From the NCBI GenBank assembly GCA_002457715.1, contig NTKN01000002.1, forward strand, positions 1-55,645: a DNA stretch of 55,645 nucleotides. Direction: 5' to 3'. The notes beneath the pieces are model-generated. The model was not told the origin of the DNA and searched no databases. It was given only the letters and a program-made list of their open reading frames with translations. Source of the stretch: Cryomorphaceae bacterium MED-G14. GTDB taxonomy: Bacteria > Bacteroidota > Bacteroidia > Flavobacteriales > Flavobacteriaceae. The translations under genes and the position numbers were made by a program. Below are positions 49,388 to 55,645 of this stretch, piece after piece; the first letter of the stretch is position 1, and every line of letters begins with the position of its first letter.

Positions 49388-50274
49388 TGAATGGGAATGG
49401 TATTTCAATTATAATTGTTAATTACAAATCATGGTTGCCTTTAGAAAATTGTCTTAATAGCTTACTTAATCAAAAAAAAATAAAGACTGAAATTATTGTA
49501 GTTGATAATAATTCTAACGATAAAAAAATACTTTCTTTTAAAAAAATGTACAAATCAGTGATTTGGATAGAAAATGATTCAAATTATGGTTTTTCGAAAG
49601 CTTGCAATATTGGTGAAGTTAAATCAAAATTTGACTTACTCTTATTTTTAAATCCAGATACAATTCTAGGCTCCAACTGTTTATATAAAATTTTAGATAA
49701 AAATTTAGATTTCAATTTAAATGTGGTAAGTATTAAACAACTTGATAAAAAAAATAAAAATACATATGCATATGGCGAATTTTTATCTTTTTCTACATTT
49801 AATGGAATATTAAGATCCATAAATAGGATATTCAACAATAATACAAAAAAAAGACTTGAAAAACTCGACTCATTTAGCCCTGACTGGATTTCAGGTTCAT
49901 TTGTTCTAATATCAAAAAGTGTTTTTAGAAAAGTAAATATGTGGGATGAAAGATTTTGGATGTATTATGAAGATATGGACCTGTGTAAAAAAATAAAAAA
50001 AATTGGAGTTAAAATAATTATGATTAATACTATTTCATGCTACCATTTTCATGGATTATCAACAAGAACTAATCTTGAAACAAAAATAAAAACAAAAACA
50101 GAGGTTTTAATATCTAAAATTAAATATATTAATAAGCATTTTTTTGGATTAAAAAAATTAATGTTTATCTCTATAATTTATATATCAATTGTATTAGAAC
50201 ATGCTTTATTATCACCCTTTTCAAAAGTAAAAAGAGGTGTTTTAATAAAGTTTATGAAGAATTTCAATTATTGA
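49387..50274 (+). CDS. GT2 family glycosyltransferase
   Basis: SIIIVNYKSWLPLENCLNSLLNQ, NSNYGFSKACNIG, DERFWMYYEDMDLCKKIKK. Confidence 0.92.
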   Translation: MNGNGISIIIVNYKSWLPLENCLNSLLNQKKIKTEIIVVDNNSNDKKILSFKKMYKSVIWIENDSNYGFSKACNIGEVKSKFDLLLFLNPDTILGSNCLYKILDKNLDFNLNVVSIKQLDKKNKNTYAYGEFLSFSTFNGILRSINRIFNNNTKKRLEKLDSFSPDWISGSFVLISKSVFRKVNMWDERFWMYYEDMDLCKKIKKIGVKIIMINTISCYHFHGLSTRTNLETKIKTKTEVLISKIKYINKHFFGLKKLMFISIIYISIVLEHALLSPFSKVKRGVLIKFMKNFNY

Positions 50275-52066
50275 TTTCAGTGTAATATAATTCCAACCTA
50301 AGTCTTTTATCATAATTTTCCTGATCTGGATTTGGTCCGTAAATTATAGTTCCCAATGGGTTTATAGCAGATGTAATTGGGATGACATTCAAATCAATAT
50401 TATCTCTCAATTCTAAATTTTGTGAATTATCAATTGATGAAGATACTACTAAACCTAATTTATTAGAAATTGAGTCATTTCTAATAATATTTTTAATATG
50501 TTCGGAAATTCTGATCTTATATTTTACACCCTCTTTATCAGAGTCGTATTGAATTAATCCATCATGATTAATTTTTTTATCAGATTCTTTCTGACCTGTT
50601 GTATTATCAACAAAATAATCAATTAATGGAGTTTGAGTTTCCATATCATACAAGTATAAGCGAGATGGTTCAACTAAGCCGCCATAAGAACGAATAGATT
50701 TTTGATCAATATATACAGTCAAGTTAGCTTCATTAATTAACCAACCTTTCGATCTAATTTCATCTAAAATATTAACTCCATTATTTTCTGTAAATAAATC
50801 TAACTCTAGAATTGCACCTTGTCCTCCTTTCAAATATCCAGTTTTAAGATTTTCACTTAAAATTATATTGTCTAAAATGGGTTGAATGAAATTCCCCTTT
50901 TTTATCAAGTTTATTTGATTCCCTGCTAATAAAATTTCAAAATCTTTTTCTGCTTTTTCAATTATATCATCAGAGGTATCATCTGTTGTATTGTTATCGT
51001 TATATACATCATATTCATATGTGATTTTTATTCTCGCATTATCATAATCAAGAATCATTAATAAATCATCAGAAAAATCATAAGCGCTCAGTAATAATCC
51101 CTTAATGTAAAGGTTGAAATTATCCTGATTTGAAATATCAATACTACCTTCTTTATCAATAATCTTTGATTGAAAAAAAGGAATATCTAATGGAATTATT
51201 ATCCTTGGTGAAAGTCTTTCTTTTACTTGGGTAGATTCATCAACTTCGTCTGTGTCAGGGTCATCTTCCTCATATATAGTTATTTCACTTGTATCTAACT
51301 CAATAAAATCATCATATAAAATTTTATTTGCAAAATCTTTAATAAAATGATCATCAGAATAATATTTTTGAAAAGTCTCAAAATTATTATTTGGATCGTA
51401 GTCTCTCAAATAATAGTCCAATTCTTGAATCTTTATCTTGAAGGTTGCATCAATATTCCCAATTAAAGAATCTATATCATAAACAGTAGATCCCTCATCT
51501 GGATTTATTGATTCCGTGTCTAGGTTATCATTAATTCCATCTCCGTCAGTATCTGGATTTAGTGGATTTGTGCCATTAGCTCTTTCTTGTATATCAGAAA
51601 CTCCATCACCATCACTATCACTATTTATATCATTACTATCAACATCATAAAGATCTATAACTCCATCACCATCAGAATCAATTGTATTATTATAAAAAGG
51701 TATTTCTAAAACAACTTTAGTTACATTTTCATTTTCTTGTATTACTTTGATATTATTTGTGTCTCCATTTTTTTCTTTATCAGAATCCCATAAACCAAAA
51801 AAAGGATCATATTGCGACAATCTTAGCTGAGTTACAAATGAAGACTCAGATTTCCCAAAAATATTATCATTAATTTGTCCTAATTGATAAGAGCTTAATC
51901 CATTAGATTTAAAAGGAGAAATAAGTTTTTGTGTAGCATAAACAGGAATATGCTCCACACTTGTATTGAAAGTATCGGATTTTAAAATATCAGTACCAAT
52001 TGAATTATAATCCTTAGTACATGAATAAAATATAAACAGAATAATAATTAAGAGATGTCGATACAT
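50264..52066 (-). CDS. DUF4270-like lipoprotein with thrombospondin type-3-like calcium-binding repeats
   Basis: Lipobox IFYSCTKDYNSIGTD; DSDGDGVSDIQERANGTNPLNPDTDGDGINDNLD; C-terminal RLRLELYYTEI. The track starts upstream at 52078 (TTG). Confidence 0.78.
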   Translation of the reverse strand: MYRHLLIIILFIFYSCTKDYNSIGTDILKSDTFNTSVEHIPVYATQKLISPFKSNGLSSYQLGQINDNIFGKSESSFVTQLRLSQYDPFFGLWDSDKEKNGDTNNIKVIQENENVTKVVLEIPFYNNTIDSDGDGVIDLYDVDSNDINSDSDGDGVSDIQERANGTNPLNPDTDGDGINDNLDTESINPDEGSTVYDIDSLIGNIDATFKIKIQELDYYLRDYDPNNNFETFQKYYSDDHFIKDFANKILYDDFIELDTSEITIYEEDDPDTDEVDESTQVKERLSPRIIIPLDIPFFQSKIIDKEGSIDISNQDNFNLYIKGLLLSAYDFSDDLLMILDYDNARIKITYEYDVYNDNNTTDDTSDDIIEKAEKDFEILLAGNQINLIKKGNFIQPILDNIILSENLKTGYLKGGQGAILELDLFTENNGVNILDEIRSKGWLINEANLTVYIDQKSIRSYGGLVEPSRLYLYDMETQTPLIDYFVDNTTGQKESDKKINHDGLIQYDSDKEGVKYKIRISEHIKNIIRNDSISNKLGLVVSSSIDNSQNLELRDNIDLNVIPITSAINPLGTIIYGPNPDQENYDKRLRLELYYTEINN

Positions 52067-52067
52067 T

Positions 52068-52883
52068 TTATTTATCAATTAAAAAACTATTATAAAAATT
52101 TTTATACTTTTCTTTATAATCCTCAGAATCATGAGAGCATTCTAAAACAGGGATGTCTAATCCATTTAATAAATCTGAAAAATCATTTTTTATTTTAGGA
52201 CTGAGTATTAAGCCGTCCGAATGGATAACAGATAATTTATATAAGTTTTCATAAGATGATTTTGATAAAATACTCAAGTTTGATTCTTCAATATCATCAA
52301 ATTTTATTTTTTTTATAAAACTTTTATCGAGGTTACCTTTTAATCTATCTTCATAAAGAGAAACTATAACTTTAGTACCATCGAAAATCGGATCATCATT
52401 ATAATAATTTCTCATGTAAAGCGGTAATAATGAAGCAATCCACCCATGAACATGAATAAGGTCGGGAGCCCAGTTAAGTTTCTTTAATGTTTCAATTACA
52501 CCTTTACAATAAAAAATGGATCTTTCGTCATTGTCTTCATAAATATCATCGTTTTCATCTTTAGCATAGCCTGGTCTTCCTTTAAAATAATCTTCACTAT
52601 CAATAAAATAAACCTGCATTCTCTCTTTTGGAATAGATGCGACTTTGATTATCAATGGCATATCCATGTCGTTAATTATTAAATTAATTCCTGAAAGTCT
52701 TATTACTTCATGAAGTTGATGTCTTCTTTCATTTATATTTCCATATTTAGGAATGAATATTCTTGTTTGACCACCATTTTCATTAACTAATTTTGGCAAA
52801 TTAAAAGTCAGAGTAGAAATTTCAGTTTGAGGCATGTAGGGTACCACTTCTGATGAAATAAATAATATTTTTTTTCCTTTCAT
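52068..52883 (-). CDS. Short GT5-N (glycogen/starch synthase N-terminal-like) protein
   Basis: KILFISSEVVPYMPQTEISTLTFNLPKLVNENGGQTRIFIPKYGNI...APDLIHVHGWIASLLPLYM; ends at 271 aa with no C-terminal GT-B lobe. Confidence 0.8.
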   Translation of the reverse strand: MKGKKILFISSEVVPYMPQTEISTLTFNLPKLVNENGGQTRIFIPKYGNINERRHQLHEVIRLSGINLIINDMDMPLIIKVASIPKERMQVYFIDSEDYFKGRPGYAKDENDDIYEDNDERSIFYCKGVIETLKKLNWAPDLIHVHGWIASLLPLYMRNYYNDDPIFDGTKVIVSLYEDRLKGNLDKSFIKKIKFDDIEESNLSILSKSSYENLYKLSVIHSDGLILSPKIKNDFSDLLNGLDIPVLECSHDSEDYKEKYKNFYNSFLIDK

Positions 52884-52975
52884 AAATCCTTGTTTCTTTA
52901 AGGTTTACAAAATTACAAAAATTATATAAGATTGACATTAAAGTATTATGTTTGCTTGCTGTTAAATTTTTCTTA

Positions 52976-53824
52976 ATGATTATTGAGAATAAAATTAAAA
53001 ATGTAAAAAAAAGCGTTTCTTATGACAAAAGAAATAGTAAAAAAATTTCTCTTGTTCCCACAATGGGCTCTATTCATAAAGGGCATATTTTTCTTATTGA
53101 AGAAGCTTTAAAAAAATCTGATGTAGTTTGGGTCTCCATTTTTATTAACCCAACACAATTTCATGATTTAATTGATTATAAAAATTATCCAAGATCTTTA
53201 AACCAAGATATTGATATAATACACTCATTATCACAAAATATTAGAATTTTCTCGCCTGAAATCAATGAAATGTACTCAGAAACTGTTAGTTATGAAAAAT
53301 TTGATTTTGGGAAAATAGATAAAGTAATGGAGGGCAAATACAGGCCAAATCATTTTAATGGAGTAGCTACTGTAGTTTCTAAATTGTTTGATATTTTTAA
53401 ACCTGATTATACTTTTTTTGGTCAAAAAGATTATCAACAAGTTTTAATTGTAAAAAATATAATTAATAAAAATTTTAATGGAATCAAACTCATTACGTGT
53501 AAGACCGTTAGAGAAACTAATGGTTTGGCAATAAGTTCAAGAAATAGATTATTAGATGAGAATGATTATGTTAATTCTAAAATAATTTATGAAATGCTTG
53601 TTTTTGCTAAAGATAGTTTCAATAAATTGAAAATCAGTGAAATTAAAGAGCATGTTTCAAATAAAATTAATACTATTCCTAATTTTGAATTAGATTATCT
53701 GGATTTTAGAAATTCAAATTCACTTGAAAAAATAATATGTAGCGAAGCAAATCAAAATCTACATATATTTATTTGTGTAAAAGTTAATGGCATAAGATTA
53801 ATTGACAACATCGATGCGAAATAA
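52976..53824 (+). CDS. panC: Pantothenate synthetase
   Basis: LVPTMGSIHKGHIFLIEEA, FINPTQF, FFGQKDYQQ. ATG at 52976 preferred over the track TTG at 52952. Confidence 0.95.
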   Translation: MIIENKIKNVKKSVSYDKRNSKKISLVPTMGSIHKGHIFLIEEALKKSDVVWVSIFINPTQFHDLIDYKNYPRSLNQDIDIIHSLSQNIRIFSPEINEMYSETVSYEKFDFGKIDKVMEGKYRPNHFNGVATVVSKLFDIFKPDYTFFGQKDYQQVLIVKNIINKNFNGIKLITCKTVRETNGLAISSRNRLLDENDYVNSKIIYEMLVFAKDSFNKLKISEIKEHVSNKINTIPNFELDYLDFRNSNSLEKIICSEANQNLHIFICVKVNGIRLIDNIDAK

Positions 53825-53837
53825 TTATATTTAATGA

Positions 53838-54182
53838 ATGAAAATTGATATTTTAAAATCAAAAATACATAAAGTTACTGTTACTGGTGCTGACTTAAAT
53901 TATATTGGGAGCATTACAATTGATGAATCATTAATGGAAGCGTCAAAAATTATTGAAGGTGAAAAGGTACAAGTCGTTAATATAAATAATGGTGAAAGAC
54001 TAGTAACATATGTAATAAAAGGGATTAAAGGCAGTGGTGAAATTACGTTAAATGGACCTGCTGCAAGAAAAGTTCAAAAAGGTGACCAAGTAATAATAAT
54101 TTCATATGCTTCAATTGAATTGAGTGAAGCAAAAAACTTTAAACCAACCGTTATTTTTCCTGACGAAAATAACTATATATAA
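53838..54182 (+). CDS. panD: Aspartate 1-decarboxylase
   Basis: [28 protein letters not shown] (Gly-Ser cleavage site), [20 protein letters not shown]. Confidence 0.97.
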   Translation: MKIDILKSKIHKVTVTGADLNYIGSITIDESLMEASKIIEGEKVQVVNINNGERLVTYVIKGIKGSGEITLNGPAARKVQKGDQVIIISYASIELSEAKNFKPTVIFPDENNYI

Positions 54183-54185
54183 TTG

Positions 54186-55544
54186 ATGTCATCAAAAATA
54201 AAGCTAATTTACTCATGTTCTAATTGTGGAGCAAAATATCCTAAATGGCTTGGTCAATGTACAGCTTGTGGTGAATGGAATACTGTTGCTGAAGAAATAG
54301 TAAATACCAAAAATAAAAATGATTTTGAATTTATTTCAAAATCAAAAGCTGTTAATATTAATGAAATAAATTATGCAAATGATCAAAGAATTTTCTTTTC
54401 TGAAAATGAAATTAATAGAGTTTTAGGTGGTGGTATAGTTAAAGGATCTGTGGTATTAATTTCTGGTGAGCCTGGAATTGGAAAATCTACCATTTTATTA
54501 CAAAATTCATTAAGCTCTAGCGAAAAAGTATTATACATTTCAGGTGAAGAAAGTTCTAGTCAAATAAAATTAAGAGCTCAAAGAATTACTGAAAACCTAA
54601 CAAATTGTTTTATTCTAACTGAAACTAATCTAGAATTAATTTTAAAAAATGTTGAAGAAATTAAACCAGATATTTTAATCATTGATTCTATTCAAACCGT
54701 ACAAACTGACATACACGAAAGTAGTCAAGGAAGCTTGACACAGATCAGAGAATGTACTGGGATTTTAATTAAACTAGCTAAAAATACAGGATTACCAATT
54801 ATTATTGTTGGACATATTACTAAAGAAGGAAGCATAGCTGGACCGAAAATATTAGAACATATGGTTGATGTTGTTCTTCATTTTGAAGGTGATAAACAAA
54901 ATCAATATAGAATTTTAAGGTCTAAAAAAAATAGATTTGGTTCAACTGATGAAATTGGAATTTATCAAATGAATTCTAATGGATTAAATGAAGTTAGTGA
55001 TCCAAGCGAACTATTCATATCTAAAAAAGAAAAAAAATCATCAGGCTCAGCTGTTTCTGTTACTCTTGACGGAAGTAGGTCTTTAATGATCGAAATTCAA
55101 GCTCTTGTCAGCTCTGCTGTTTATGGAACACCTCAAAGAATTTCAAATGGATTTAACTCTAAAAGATTAAATATGCTATTAGCTATTTTAGAAAAAAGAG
55201 CTGGATTCAAAATTGGAATTAAGGATGTTTTTATTAATGTAACTGGAGGATTTAAAATTGAAGATACTGCTACAGATCTTGCAGTAATATGTGCAATATT
55301 ATCCTCAAATATTAATTTAGCAATTGATCAATATTCATGTTTTTGCGCAGAGGTGGATCTATCAGGTGAATTGAGATCTGTCTCAAGTATTGAAAAGAGA
55401 GTTAATGAAGCTCAAAGATTAGGCTATAAGAACATCTATATTTCAAGTGATATAAAACAAGATTTTAATTCAACTAAAATTAATGTTAATAAACTTTCTA
55501 ACGTTAAAGAGGTTGTAAAGAATATTTTTAAGGAGCAGGGTTAG
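54186..55544 (+). CDS. radA: DNA repair protein RadA
   Basis: Zinc finger CSNCGAKYPKWLGQCTACGEWNT, Walker A GEPGIGKST, KNRFG motif. Confidence 0.97.
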   Translation: MSSKIKLIYSCSNCGAKYPKWLGQCTACGEWNTVAEEIVNTKNKNDFEFISKSKAVNINEINYANDQRIFFSENEINRVLGGGIVKGSVVLISGEPGIGKSTILLQNSLSSSEKVLYISGEESSSQIKLRAQRITENLTNCFILTETNLELILKNVEEIKPDILIIDSIQTVQTDIHESSQGSLTQIRECTGILIKLAKNTGLPIIIVGHITKEGSIAGPKILEHMVDVVLHFEGDKQNQYRILRSKKNRFGSTDEIGIYQMNSNGLNEVSDPSELFISKKEKKSSGSAVSVTLDGSRSLMIEIQALVSSAVYGTPQRISNGFNSKRLNMLLAILEKRAGFKIGIKDVFINVTGGFKIEDTATDLAVICAILSSNINLAIDQYSCFCAEVDLSGELRSVSSIEKRVNEAQRLGYKNIYISSDIKQDFNSTKINVNKLSNVKEVVKNIFKEQG

Positions 55545-55645
55545 GAATTAGTTCATTCACCGAATTGATTTCCTTAATTATTTCAGGGCTCAATTTCACA
55601 TTTACACTTTCTATATTTTCTTTTAACTGAGAAATCGATGTAGCT
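55528..55645 (-). CDS. Aldo/keto reductase, C-terminal fragment (truncated by window edge)
   Basis: Minus-strand open frame ATSISQLKENIESVNVKLSPEIIKEINSVNELIPNPAP*; typical AKR C-terminus. Not in the ORF track. Confidence 0.75.
   Translation of the reverse strand, partial: ATSISQLKENIESVNVKLSPEIIKEINSVNELIPNPAP

Noticed and set aside
52068-52883. GT5-N protein considered as a truncated pseudogene of glycogen synthase
   Set aside because: Intact frame, well-formed conserved motifs and a plausible operon position argue for a short functional family rather than decay.
1-55645. Search for prophage, transposase, toxin-antitoxin or defence systems
   Set aside because: Every sizeable ORF fits a housekeeping, respiratory or PUL role; no integrase, recombinase, nuclease-ATPase or reverse transcriptase signatures recognised.

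Overview
AT-rich chromosomal window that looks like a marine flavobacterium (Bacteroidetes), mostly well-packed core genes. In order: C-terminus of mfd; an ACT-like protein; a shortened metG; a lipoprotein; a compact laminarin/beta-glucan polysaccharide utilization locus on the minus strand (Y_Y_Y/LuxR one-component sensor, SusC, SusD, two PKD-bearing SusE-like glucan-binding lipoproteins, PKD-GH16); a Rieske lipoprotein plus a photolyase/cryptochrome; tRNA-Arg(CCT); add-queG-ruvB; an alternative complex III plus cytochrome oxidase operon (actABCDEF-coxBA); a SPOR protein; nusA-infB behind tRNA-Gln(TTG) and a strong terminator hairpin; a DUF2723 protein; a CXXC-less thioredoxin; polA; rplM-rpsI; rpsB-tsf-pyrH-frr-asnS-rpoN; a GT2; a DUF4270 lipoprotein with an inserted calcium-type (TSP3) repeat; a GT5-N-only protein; panC-panD-radA; and the tail of an aldo/keto reductase. 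I see no CRISPR array, prophage, transposase or recognisable defence island. The most interesting signals are small-scale: a tRNA-terminator-promoter-nusA arrangement, promoter -7 boxes almost touching start codons (possible leaderless mRNAs, and TTG starts in the ORF track that are really promoter sequence), a binding module shared between a SusE-like protein and the GH16 enzyme, loss of proofreading motifs in Pol I, loss of the C-terminal domain of MetRS, and nearly every convergent gene pair overlapping. All family names come from recognising motifs by eye; no database search was run.
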